Positions 1 through 7,599 of a DNA stretch of 64,000 nt are shown one piece after another. Position 1 is the stretch's first letter. Each line of letters begins with the position of its first letter. The position numbers and the translations under genes were made by a program. Source of the stretch: Paenibacillus taihuensis (GTDB lineage Bacteria; Bacillota; Bacilli; Paenibacillales; Paenibacillaceae); contig NZ_QTTN01000004.1 in the NCBI RefSeq assembly GCF_003386535.1, positions 124,001-188,000 on the forward strand. Reading direction: 5' to 3'. Below the pieces are notes generated by a model. It saw only the letters and a list, made by a program, of their open reading frames with translations, was not told the DNA's origin and ran no database searches.

Positions 1-93
1 CTCAAGAATCATTCCGATGAAGATTCCCGTGATACCCAGTGCATGGATAAGCTGGATCGCCAAATTGGATATCCATTCGATGAACTGATGCAT
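1..93 (-). CDS. DedA family membrane protein, N-terminal part only
   Basis: Only the first 31 codons lie in the window. The reading frame is open to the left edge. The start is fixed by AAAAGGAGTG placed 10 bases before the ATG. The N-terminus (MHQFIEWI, then a hydrophobic stretch with GITGIFIGMILE) is the typical first amphipathic and membrane segment of DedA/SNARE-associated proteins. Some DedA proteins move undecaprenyl phosphate across the membrane, which fits the UppP and lipid-sugar genes next to it. It has its own promoter with the 11-bp repeat array found before uppP. The family call rests on a short stretch. Confidence 0.6.
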   Translation of the reverse strand, partial: MHQFIEWISNLAIQLIHALGITGIFIGMILE

Positions 94-149
94 AAAAACT
101 CGAACACTCCTTTTACTCCTGTATACATACCTAGAGAATGACTAATCCT

Positions 150-203
150 AATGTAGACTGAATTCCTAAACCTGTTCTGAAGAGATTCTTAACATTTTCT
201 TAA
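150..203 (-). promoter_or_regulatory. Array-type promoter of the DedA gene
   Basis: Read on the minus strand, four direct repeats of seven bases occur every 11 bp (TTAAGAA, TTAAGAA, TTCAGAA, TTTAGGA from 203 down to 165), followed 8 nt later by TACATT (155-150) as -10 box. No good -35 exists, so activation by a regulator bound to the repeats is likely. The same layout occurs before uppP, the sensor kinase and the second DUF347 gene. Confidence 0.6.
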
Positions 204-220
204 GTGACGACAAAAGTAAA

Positions 221-240
221 GAGCCTGATCAATCAGGCTC
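221..240 (-). terminator. Terminator of the YheC/D gene
   Basis: A perfect hairpin (GAGCCTGA stem) followed on the minus strand by TTTACTTTT. The stop codon of the upstream gene (233-235) lies inside the hairpin. Confidence 0.7.
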
Positions 241-973
241 TCGATTTCGGATATGATTTTGCATATCGCATTATTTTTCTAAACATCGATTTCTTCGGAT
301 GTTTGCGGAAGATATACGGATCCGGACTCGTGTTCACTTCTAATATCCATGGCCGGAGTGATTTATCGAGGGCAACATCAAGCCCAATTACATAGACACC
401 CGGGAATGCTCTCTGCATCGCTTTCCCTGCCGTCACTCCCAGTTTCGAGAGTGAAGTTAATTTCTCTTCAACAGCATCGGTATGACCTGAAAGCAAACGA
501 TTAGCAGTGACGATTGTACCCCCACTGTGGAAATTGGTTACGATTTTGTTCTTAGCGGCAACTCTGCCAATGATACCAGTCGTCTCCCAACGACGGTTAG
601 GAGCGTATTGTGCCATCACTCTAAGATCGAAGCGTCTTCCATTGTGCTTAAGCAAATGAATGCCTTTCTGTACGAGGTAATTTTTCTTGTTTGTGTTCTT
701 TAGAATGGAACGGTACATGTTATCGAAATCTTTGAAGGAACGCACTCGCTCTTTGACTTGGAACTGATACCCCTCTTCTGTTCGTTTTACGCGCATGACA
801 CCAATACCAAACGAACCTGCGACTGGCTTAATATAAACCATCTCATACTTCTTCAATAAGGTTCTCAGCGATACGTTGCTCATACGAACCGTTTCGGGAA
901 CATAATCCGATAAGTTGCTATCCTTCAAGAGCGCAGCAGTTTTCTTCCATTTGCTGCTCACACGACGGGACAT
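233..973 (-). CDS. YheC/YheD family spore coat-associated ATP-grasp protein
   Basis: 246 residues. YheC/YheD proteins are ATP-grasp-like proteins linked to the spore coat; the reaction is unknown. Visible family marks are the VYIKPVAGSFGIGV loop near residues 45-60, the RFDLRVMAQ segment near 115, the GIIGR stretch, the glycine-rich FHSGGT loop and the C-terminal GLDVALD...ILEVNTSPDP metal-binding motif. An ATG also occurs at 979, but the GGAGG at 985-981 leaves one base before it and seven before the ATG at 973, so 973 is taken. The gene stands alone, with a terminator overlapping its stop. Confidence 0.85.
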   Translation of the reverse strand: MSRRVSSKWKKTAALLKDSNLSDYVPETVRMSNVSLRTLLKKYEMVYIKPVAGSFGIGVMRVKRTEEGYQFQVKERVRSFKDFDNMYRSILKNTNKKNYLVQKGIHLLKHNGRRFDLRVMAQYAPNRRWETTGIIGRVAAKNKIVTNFHSGGTIVTANRLLSGHTDAVEEKLTSLSKLGVTAGKAMQRAFPGVYVIGLDVALDKSLRPWILEVNTSPDPYIFRKHPKKSMFRKIMRYAKSYPKSRA

Positions 974-1101
974 GCTCATCCTCCATTCTTGTGCAAGGTG
1001 ATTCGTTACTACAATATTCGTTACCAGTCTTCACGTTGTTAGGTTTCTATAACTACATTAAAAATTTAAGGAATGAAAGCAGCAGAGCCCCTTTCAAGAA
1101 A

Positions 1102-1141
1102 AATAGCTGTTAAGCGAATTATAATCCGCCTAACAGCTATT
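1102..1141 (-). terminator. Terminator of the uppP-DUF347 operon
   Basis: AATAGCTGTTA pairs with TAACAGCTATT over 11 bp. The minus strand continues with TTTTCTTG, so it ends transcription from the DUF347 gene just upstream. Confidence 0.75.
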
Positions 1142-1152
1142 ATCAGCTATTA

Positions 1153-1947
1153 TTAGCTTGCCAATCTCGATTCGATCTCTGAACTCTCTGCAGGCTTTCC
1201 GCCTTTCATGATAACAAGGATAACGATGAATACCGTTAATACGAAGGTAACAACGCCTTTGCTATATCCAAGTCCTCCGCTGCTATGAGCTGCCGACAGC
1301 CAGTCTGCGAATGAAGCACCGACAGGCCGCGTCATAATATAAGCGAACCAGAATGCTGCGATTTCTTTCAAACCGAAGAACCAGTACCCAATAGCAGGGA
1401 GTAGTAAAATGACAGAGAACATAATACCCGATGATAGATAACCGAGATTCATACTGTTAGCTGTCATATCACCAGCCGCAGTACCGAGCGCGAAAGTGGT
1501 TACAACGGTTAACCAATAGAATACTTCTCTTCTTCTTGTATGGATACTATGAACGGAGAGAGTCTTTTCCTTCACATACCAAGTGATGAGAATAGCAGCG
1601 AGCGCGGCAACAAAGAATAAGGTCGATGCGATATATGGGATGCCTAGACCTACTCGGATGGCATCAGCTGCGGTAGTCCCGAAGATACTGACCATGATGA
1701 CAACGAGCCAGTATATCCCAGCCACATACTTGCGAACCTTGAACTGCATTATCATCGCAACAATAAAGATGATGAGACTGACAGGAACCGAGAATATCGG
1801 ATTCAGCTTCTCGAATAGATAATCGGATGCAACTTCGCCCATTCCCGTTGTTAATAGCTTCGTAATCCAGAAGAACAGAGTGATTTCCGGTACCTTAGCA
1901 AATATAGTTTTGGACACGTCTTTCAATCTTGTTTGTTGTTTTGACAT
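1153..1947 (-). CDS. DUF347 / COG4705 multi-pass membrane protein (paralogue 1)
   Basis: 264 residues with about seven to eight hydrophobic helices. The family repeat is seen twice: KVPEITLFFWITKLLTTGMGE near residue 20 and the matching segment around REVFYWLTVVTTFALGTAAGD near 140; TRPVGASFADW is a third conserved block. No biochemical function is known to me for the family. ATG at 1947 has AGAGGTGG five bases upstream; a GTG at 1956 lies inside that ribosome site and is rejected. It follows uppP by 19 bases and should share its promoter. A longer paralogue lies at 9406-10611. Confidence 0.8.
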   Translation of the reverse strand: MSKQQTRLKDVSKTIFAKVPEITLFFWITKLLTTGMGEVASDYLFEKLNPIFSVPVSLIIFIVAMIMQFKVRKYVAGIYWLVVIMVSIFGTTAADAIRVGLGIPYIASTLFFVAALAAILITWYVKEKTLSVHSIHTRRREVFYWLTVVTTFALGTAAGDMTANSMNLGYLSSGIMFSVILLLPAIGYWFFGLKEIAAFWFAYIMTRPVGASFADWLSAAHSSGGLGYSKGVVTFVLTVFIVILVIMKGGKPAESSEIESRLAS

Positions 1948-1966
1948 CGAATCCACCTCTTTCCGA

Positions 1967-2797
1967 TTAACCGTTAATAACTAAGTACACGAGGAAGATT
2001 GCAGCAAGCACGAACCGGTAATAGGCAAATGGTGCAAGCTTCAGTTTCTCGAGCAACTTTAAGAATGTAATGACGGCAAGCAGCGCAACTACAAATGCAA
2101 CGATAAAGCCAGTAATAAAGTAGCCTGCATCTGATGCAGTCAGCGTATCGTAACTCTTCAGCAGCTCGTAACCACTTGCAGCGAACATCATTGGAATCGC
2201 AATTAAGAACGAGAAATTCGTCGCAGCTCTATAGCTGATTCCCGTCAACAGACCACCTGCTATCGTTGCGCCTGAACGAGAAAAACCAGGCCACAAAGCC
2301 AAACATTGAAACAAACCGATCTGGAACGCCTGCTTATACGTGATTTGGTCCACACCTTCGGCTTGGACAGCCGTCTGATTACGCTGACCGATCAGCATGA
2401 ACACACCGCCAAGCAAGAGACCAATCAGAACGGTATACGGTGAGAACAGATAGTCTTTAATGAAGGAGTGCAAGATCAATCCAAGCAACATCGCTGGGAA
2501 GCAAGCGATAATGACATGCAGCAGATTCAATTTATGCTCCGATTGCGGAGCGTTCGGACTCCCTGTATCCGGGTTCATGCGCATAACTCCGAGCAGATTA
2601 AGAATTCGGCGCCAGTAAATAACCGCTACCGCGAGAATTGCACCAAGTTGAATGATGATCTCGAACGTATCTGCTTTCTCCCCCGTGAACCCGAGTAATT
2701 TGCCGGTAAGAATTAAATGACCTGTTGATGAGACAGGCAAAAATTCGGTCAGACCCTCTACGATACCTTGTATAACCGCATCTACATAGTGCAACAT
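1967..2797 (-). CDS. uppP: Undecaprenyl-diphosphatase UppP (BacA)
   Basis: 276 residues, the usual length. It removes a phosphate from undecaprenyl diphosphate so the lipid carrier can be reused for peptidoglycan and other surface polymers, and raised dosage gives bacitracin resistance. Seen: the first family motif GIVEGLTEFLPVSSTGH near residues 11-27, and the second SRSGATIAGGLLTGISYRAA around 174-193, with about eight membrane helices. First gene of an operon with DUF347 paralogue 1. The promoter upstream carries the four-repeat array, suggesting induction by an envelope-sensing regulator. Confidence 0.97.
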   Translation of the reverse strand: MLHYVDAVIQGIVEGLTEFLPVSSTGHLILTGKLLGFTGEKADTFEIIIQLGAILAVAVIYWRRILNLLGVMRMNPDTGSPNAPQSEHKLNLLHVIIACFPAMLLGLILHSFIKDYLFSPYTVLIGLLLGGVFMLIGQRNQTAVQAEGVDQITYKQAFQIGLFQCLALWPGFSRSGATIAGGLLTGISYRAATNFSFLIAIPMMFAASGYELLKSYDTLTASDAGYFITGFIVAFVVALLAVITFLKLLEKLKLAPFAYYRFVLAAIFLVYLVING

Positions 2798-2849
2798 AAC
2801 CTTTAATACGCTCCCTTCGAATAATGAATATCATGAACACAACTTAGAT

Positions 2850-2903
2850 AGTGTAGTACCAAATCCTAAACGGAGCATAAACCGTTTCTTAACTTTTTCT
2901 TAA
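2850..2903 (-). promoter_or_regulatory. Array-type promoter of the uppP operon
   Basis: Minus-strand repeats TTAAGAA, TTAAGAA, TTTATGC and TTTAGGA start at 2903, 2892, 2881 and 2870, i.e. every 11 bp. TACACT (2855-2850) follows 8 nt after the last repeat. Spacing is identical to the DedA promoter. Confidence 0.65.
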
Positions 2904-2925
2904 CCAGCTTGTCCCCGATAATAAA

Positions 2926-2955
2926 AAAGAAATCTGATCTAGATCAGACTTCTTT
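2926..2955 (-). terminator. Terminator after the kinase and regulator remnant
   Basis: Long stem GAAGTCTGATC / GATCAGATTTC followed on the minus strand by TTTTTTATT. It begins at the stop codon of the regulator remnant. Confidence 0.8.
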
Positions 2956-3085
2956 AGTAATCAAACTCTTTGGTGGTTAATATCGTCTCCATTTCATCTA
3001 CGAGTACACTCCGTTTATCTATCAATGCCTTCACGTCTCGCTCAAAGATGGTTTGATCATCTTCAATTATTAAAATGGCTTTCAT
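2954..3085 (-). pseudogene. Remnant of an OmpR-type response regulator (43 codons)
   Basis: The ATG overlaps the kinase stop as ATGA, so it would still be translated. The first residues MKAILIIEDDQTIFE are a receiver-domain start with the two acidic residues. The rest, ending RSVLVDEMETILTTKEFDY, matches the beginning of a winged-helix effector domain, where LTTKEFDLL is usual. About 110 residues that should lie between them, including the phosphorylated Asp, are missing. Adding one T before the stop would restore FDLLKKSD, so a second lesion is likely. It cannot act as a regulator. Confidence 0.65.
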
Positions 3086-4554
3086 TCACCTGTACTCCCT
3101 TGCTTAATGGGAATTGTTAATATAATTGTCGTTCCTTCGAATAACTGACTTCTCGCGTCAATTCTGCCTCCATGGCCCTCCATGATTTGTTTCGCGATAG
3201 CGAGTCCAAGTCCGCTGCCGCCTGTATTCGTATTGCGTGATTCATCCACGCGATAGAAGCGTTCGAATATATGCTGAAGTGCATTCGGTTCAATGCCTGA
3301 TCCGTTATCTGTTAGTTCTATAACGACTGACTCATCGACTTGATTTGCAGCAATCTGAATAGTCGGAGCGGGTTTGTCCATATAGCGTTCGCTATTCTGA
3401 ATAATATTGTTTAGTACACGCCTGAAATGGTCTCTGTCCATTGTAACGAGAATATCCGGCGAGATATGAATCTCCGTACGGAGAGCAATTCCCTTCTTCC
3501 CCAGCTCGAACATAAGCTCCTCCGTCCAATCCTGGAGAAAAGGCCGTAAGTGGACCGTTTCAAATTGGAATGGCAGCCTATTCAGATCTAGTTTGGAATA
3601 TAAGAACAATTCATTGATGAGGTGGTCCAGTTCATCTGCCTTAATGGCAATTGTCTGCATATATTTGCGATTCTTCTCAGGCGTATCTGCTACCCCTTCG
3701 ATGATTCCATCGACATAACCACGAATAGCAGTAAGTGGCGTTCGCAAATCATGAGAAATGCTTGCGATTAACTCTTTACGGTTTGTCTCATATTGCTTCT
3801 GAACTTCAAGTGAGTCCTGCAGCCTTGAACGCATCTCTTCGAATGCGGTACTCAACTGCCCGATTTCATCTTTGCGTGCTACACCGAGTTTGAAGTCCAA
3901 TCGACCTTCTTTGATCTCGCGAGCTGCATCCCGAAGAGCCTGAAGCGGTTTAATAATATTCTTTGACATGTAAGTGGTAAGAAGCACATGTGTCCCAATT
4001 AAGATGATGAGCAAGGCAAAGAACATAACTGTGAAATATCGATGAATGAAATAGACAATGGGATTGATCTTCAGAACGATGAATAAGGTGTTTCTCTGCT
4101 TTTCATTTCGCGAGTCAAACTGCATGATCTCATAATCCACATTTCCGGATTTACGAAGAATATCATGTGTAACGACACCAGGTCCTTTGTAAGGCGGCAA
4201 AATGGAAGCAAGGTCAGTCAATTGATTGAAGATGTCAGAATGATAAATGAGCGTATTATTCTCCCGTATAACTAAGCCGGCATCATTCTTATGAAGTTCC
4301 GTCGTCATTTCATCCAAATACGGTCGATCTATCCACAGCTCTGGATCACGTTGAATGGAACGCCATATCCCCTTTGCTACATGCTCGACCACATCATGGT
4401 CAAACCTATTTTCCGTTGACTCATATGCCCCCCTCACCGAAGTCATATTCCCTCGTAAAGAGACGAGTAACAACGATGTGATGAGTAGGATTAAGATAAG
4501 CGGAATGATAAGCATTGCCGCATAAGATAACAATAATTTGAATCGGATCGACAT
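3082..4554 (-). CDS. Membrane sensor histidine kinase (orphan in this locus)
   Basis: 490 residues from the ATG at 4554, which has GAGGTG nine bases before it; an upstream in-frame ATG at 4608 lacks a ribosome site. Layout: helix 1 at about 7-32, an outside sensor region of about 140 residues, helix 2 at 173-195, HAMP at 196-247, HisKA with the phosphorylated His in SISHDLRTP (about residue 268), and a HATPase domain with NSERY, DNGSGIEP and GGSGLGLAI. The partner regulator downstream is reduced to a remnant. Its own promoter carries the 11-bp repeat array, so it is probably autoregulated by a regulator encoded elsewhere. Confidence 0.92.
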   Translation of the reverse strand: MSIRFKLLLSYAAMLIIPLILILLITSLLLVSLRGNMTSVRGAYESTENRFDHDVVEHVAKGIWRSIQRDPELWIDRPYLDEMTTELHKNDAGLVIRENNTLIYHSDIFNQLTDLASILPPYKGPGVVTHDILRKSGNVDYEIMQFDSRNEKQRNTLFIVLKINPIVYFIHRYFTVMFFALLIILIGTHVLLTTYMSKNIIKPLQALRDAAREIKEGRLDFKLGVARKDEIGQLSTAFEEMRSRLQDSLEVQKQYETNRKELIASISHDLRTPLTAIRGYVDGIIEGVADTPEKNRKYMQTIAIKADELDHLINELFLYSKLDLNRLPFQFETVHLRPFLQDWTEELMFELGKKGIALRTEIHISPDILVTMDRDHFRRVLNNIIQNSERYMDKPAPTIQIAANQVDESVVIELTDNGSGIEPNALQHIFERFYRVDESRNTNTGGSGLGLAIAKQIMEGHGGRIDARSQLFEGTTIILTIPIKQGSTGE

Positions 4555-4597
4555 GTTGATGCTCACCTCAATAAGTAAGATCCATCGTGCTGAAATA

Positions 4598-4651
4598 AGC
4601 ATACTCAAGGGTTCTAAATTATTAATGAACCATTTCTTAAAAATGTATTAA
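4598..4651 (-). promoter_or_regulatory. Array-type promoter of the sensor kinase
   Basis: Repeats TTAATAC, TTAAGAA, TTCATTA and TTTAGAA at 11-bp steps (4651 down to 4612) are followed after 8 nt by TATGCT (4603-4598). The first repeat overlaps the stop codon of the upstream gene. Confidence 0.55.
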
Positions 4652-6108
4652 CTGCTTTGCTGCACCTTTTTAATTCGAAACACATCCCCATACTTGCCTT
4701 GGAAAACAGGATTACCGAAAGCTGTGCACCAGCTCTGATACATGCGATTAGAGACATTCTTCCGAACGATCACATAGTCGGGTTTATCGTACTGAACGAT
4801 ATCCGGCAACAGCTCGGAAAATCCTTTCATGGAACGCTCGAATGCCGTGTAACCGAATACTCCCTTAGAAGCGTCGGTGACAAAGGGATCCTGTCTGCCA
4901 TCGCAGAGTACATCTGCCCCATGTGACATGACATAGCCCGAACTGCCATATGGCGCAAGCACTTTAGGTCGTACACCCACTGCAGTCTGCGACATCACAT
5001 AGCTCATTTCGTCGACAGGATATTTTTTATTGTCTATGGTTGGCGGCCAGAGATAATTAACAACCAGATTCGCCGACAGTCCGAGGAGTAACCCCCAGAT
5101 TAACCAAGCCTTCTTGAACGGAACTTTAAAATTCTGATGATATGGAATGAGATCTACAACCGTACCCGCAAAATAAGGAACGAATAGCCACATGAATAAA
5201 TTCTGCTTGTACGAAGACACCCCGAGAAACAGAATGCCGAGCATTAGCATGAAGCGAAATGCTTTACGGTGGATGCCGAATGGCAATAACATGGCAAATA
5301 CGAGCAGAAGTATCGTTCTAGGCTCTGTTGGGCTTGCAAAATTGACAGGCTGCCACTCGTTTATCATTAGATTAAAGTGGTGCTTCGTAACGGTGAATAT
5401 GTACAGGATATTATCGGTTCCGCCCACATTAATGAATCCAACCGCTATGATGGCCAGGTATGTCCATAGCTTGAATTTACTTAAGCTTCGTTCAAATGTG
5501 GACTCCGCCAAAGCCATTGCGGTGAATACCGCAATGACCAGCCAAACACCAGCGTGAATATTAGCGATACCTATGGATATGGCAACCATCGCATACGCGT
5601 ATCGCTTGGACAAAGAGAGATTGAACTCCCTCAAATACACGAAGAACCACACGATCATACATGAAGAAATGATCTGCGGCCGAGTTTTGAAATAGAAATA
5701 AAATACACAGATCGACACGATCAAGACAAGGACGAATAGCAAGATGTGATGCTCTTCGAGTCCTAATTCCTTACGGGAAATCCGGGTTAGCCTGTACAAA
5801 CCAAGAATAAGCAGGAACAAACAAACGCCAGTTAACAAGTAAGTGCCTTGCCAGCCGAAGGTATCATACAGCACAGCAACAATTAATTGGAATCCGAACT
5901 CATGAGGTACATAAGGAAGCTTGTCATTATAAAACGTGTGAATGGCGTGATGGAGTACCGTATGGTGTTTGAGCATATAGTTGCCAAGTTCAATATGCCA
6001 GAATGTATCTGGATCATTGTACGTTTCTCTGGGGAACATCAACACAATCGCGATTACGGATAATAATAAGTACAGAATCGGTAACCCCTGCTTAATTCGA
6101 AGCTTCAT
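4648..6108 (-). CDS. Polytopic GT-C-like membrane protein
   Basis: 486 residues with about eleven to twelve helices. An acidic NDPDTFWH motif in the first outside loop (about residues 31-38) resembles the catalytic loop of GT-C glycosyltransferases, which use polyprenyl-phosphate sugars as donors. The soluble C-terminal part (about 380-486, with VLAPYGSSGYVM) fits that class. The start at 6108 follows GGAG by eight bases and lies 17 bases inside the gtrA-like gene, so the two are coupled. It probably transfers the sugar prepared by the GT2 and GtrA proteins to a surface acceptor. The exact family was not identified. Confidence 0.6.
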   Translation of the reverse strand: MKLRIKQGLPILYLLLSVIAIVLMFPRETYNDPDTFWHIELGNYMLKHHTVLHHAIHTFYNDKLPYVPHEFGFQLIVAVLYDTFGWQGTYLLTGVCLFLLILGLYRLTRISRKELGLEEHHILLFVLVLIVSICVFYFYFKTRPQIISSCMIVWFFVYLREFNLSLSKRYAYAMVAISIGIANIHAGVWLVIAVFTAMALAESTFERSLSKFKLWTYLAIIAVGFINVGGTDNILYIFTVTKHHFNLMINEWQPVNFASPTEPRTILLLVFAMLLPFGIHRKAFRFMLMLGILFLGVSSYKQNLFMWLFVPYFAGTVVDLIPYHQNFKVPFKKAWLIWGLLLGLSANLVVNYLWPPTIDNKKYPVDEMSYVMSQTAVGVRPKVLAPYGSSGYVMSHGADVLCDGRQDPFVTDASKGVFGYTAFERSMKGFSELLPDIVQYDKPDYVIVRKNVSNRMYQSWCTAFGNPVFQGKYGDVFRIKKVQQSS

Positions 6109-6547
6109 ATCGATTCTCCGTTTCCCTGAACACAATAAGTTTCTGTCCGAAATAATTCATTACGGTATATAACCCTGTGCTGATTATCACAGCGATATCC
6201 TTGGCAGCGTTGCTGCTTAGGTGCATGAATTGCATCATCCCTGCCAGCTGCACAAGCTTGAGACCAATATAATAAGAAGAAACGTAGCAGAACAGAATCG
6301 CAAGTACAAATAGCAAGAAGGTTCGGAAGATTCTACCCCGATTATTAAAGGTAAACTTCCTGTTCAGCGTGTAGCTAACAATTGCTCCTACCGAGTTTCC
6401 TGTAAATGTAGATCCCCAATAGGAAAAAGCGAGCAGATGAAGAGTTCCATATGTGACACTAAGTCCGATCAGTGTATTGAATACCCCAATGATTAAATAT
6501 CGGATAAACGGCTTCTCAAGCAGCCCTCTAGGATTCTTGATCATCAT
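6092..6547 (-). CDS. GtrA-like membrane protein (lipid-linked sugar flippase type)
   Basis: About 151 residues with four helices, the standard GtrA size. FIRYLIIGVFNTLIGLSVTYG at the N-terminus, GAIVSYTLNRKFTF and the C-terminal NYFGQKLIVF are family marks. GtrA proteins are thought to move undecaprenyl-phosphate-linked glucose or similar across the membrane. The start is one of two adjacent ATGs at 6547/6544, inside the end of the GT2 gene, so it is translationally coupled. The GT2, GtrA and GT-C order is a typical lipid-sugar modification cassette. Confidence 0.88.
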   Translation of the reverse strand: MMIKNPRGLLEKPFIRYLIIGVFNTLIGLSVTYGTLHLLAFSYWGSTFTGNSVGAIVSYTLNRKFTFNNRGRIFRTFLLFVLAILFCYVSSYYIGLKLVQLAGMMQFMHLSSNAAKDIAVIISTGLYTVMNYFGQKLIVFRETENRYEASN

Positions 6548-7493
6548 CTGTAAGATCCGTCTCGATGATATATGCCGGCCGACGTTTCGTCTCCCAATAG
6601 ATCTTGCCAATATACTCACCGATAAGCCCCACACTCATTAGCATGAGTCCGCCTATGATCCAAACGGAGATGATAATGGATGTCCAGCCTGACTCGGTAT
6701 GCCCAAGCAGCTTCTGAACCACTGCATACACGCCTGTAAGGAAGCTTAGACAGAATGACAACACCCCAATGAGCGACACGATTCGAATAGGCACAATACT
6801 GAAGGATGTGAGACCATTGAAGGCGAAGGCCATCATTTTCTTAAGCGGATATTTGGTCTCTCCTGCGAAGCGCTCCTTACGATCGTAATAAACAACCTCG
6901 CTCTTAAAACCTAACATGGGCACAATCCCGCGAAGAAACATATTGCGTTCTTCAAAATCCTCAAGTACGCGAACGGCACGCTTGCTCATCAACCTGAAAT
7001 CGGCATGGTTGTAAATGAGATCAATCCCAAGCTTGCGCATGAATTTGTAGTAAGCCTGAGCCGTTGCTCGCTTGAAAAAGGAATCTGTTGACCTGCTCTT
7101 GCGTACCCCATATACAATCTCTGCACCATTCTGATATTGAATGATGAAATCACGAATCACATGGATATCATCTTGTAAGTCTGCATCGATAGTAATAATG
7201 CAATCATACCAGAGCTTCGCCGAATGGATCCCTGCTAGGAGCGCCCCTTGATGACCGAAGTTACGGGAAAGCTTGACTCCTGAGATGTGCTCGCTTCCAC
7301 TCTTCTCTTCTTCGATCAATCGCCAGGTCTCGTCTCGACTTCCATCATCGACGAAAACAATCTTACTATTTGGTGAAATGAGACCTTCACTAATAAGTGC
7401 ATTCAGCACTTCTTTGAGCTGTTTTGCTGTTTCGTGCAGCACGTCTCTCTCGTTATAACATGGGACTACGATGGCTAGAGCGGGCTTATTCAT
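6528..7493 (-). CDS. GT2 glycosyltransferase, GtrB/DPM-like, with two C-terminal helices
   Basis: 321 residues. The N-terminal GT-A domain shows AIVVPCYNERD (about residue 7) and the metal-binding ITIDADLQDD near 95. Two membrane helices near 230-250 and 265-290 anchor it, as in GtrB, YkoT and dolichyl-phosphate mannose synthase relatives. It should make an undecaprenyl-phosphate sugar from a nucleotide sugar. Start 7493 follows GGAAG by seven bases; the ATG at 7520 is upstream of that site. Upstream, TTAAGAA and TTAATTA 11 bp apart (7583-7566) hint at the same regulator as elsewhere in this block, but the rest of the array is absent. Confidence 0.9.
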   Translation of the reverse strand: MNKPALAIVVPCYNERDVLHETAKQLKEVLNALISEGLISPNSKIVFVDDGSRDETWRLIEEEKSGSEHISGVKLSRNFGHQGALLAGIHSAKLWYDCIITIDADLQDDIHVIRDFIIQYQNGAEIVYGVRKSRSTDSFFKRATAQAYYKFMRKLGIDLIYNHADFRLMSKRAVRVLEDFEERNMFLRGIVPMLGFKSEVVYYDRKERFAGETKYPLKKMMAFAFNGLTSFSIVPIRIVSLIGVLSFCLSFLTGVYAVVQKLLGHTESGWTSIIISVWIIGGLMLMSVGLIGEYIGKIYWETKRRPAYIIETDLTDDDQES

Positions 7494-7599
7494 CTGCACA
7501 CTTCCTTCCTGCGGAGGCATACTTTCGTTGATTTGATCAAATTGTCAACTAATGCTATCTCAAAATAATTAATAAATTCTTAAGTCAGCTCAAGATTGT

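Noticed and set aside
7566-7583. Full 11-bp array promoter before the GT2 gene
   Set aside because: Only two of four repeats fit (TTAAGAA, TTAATTA) and no -10 box lies at the expected distance; a TTGACA at the fourth position suggests another promoter type.
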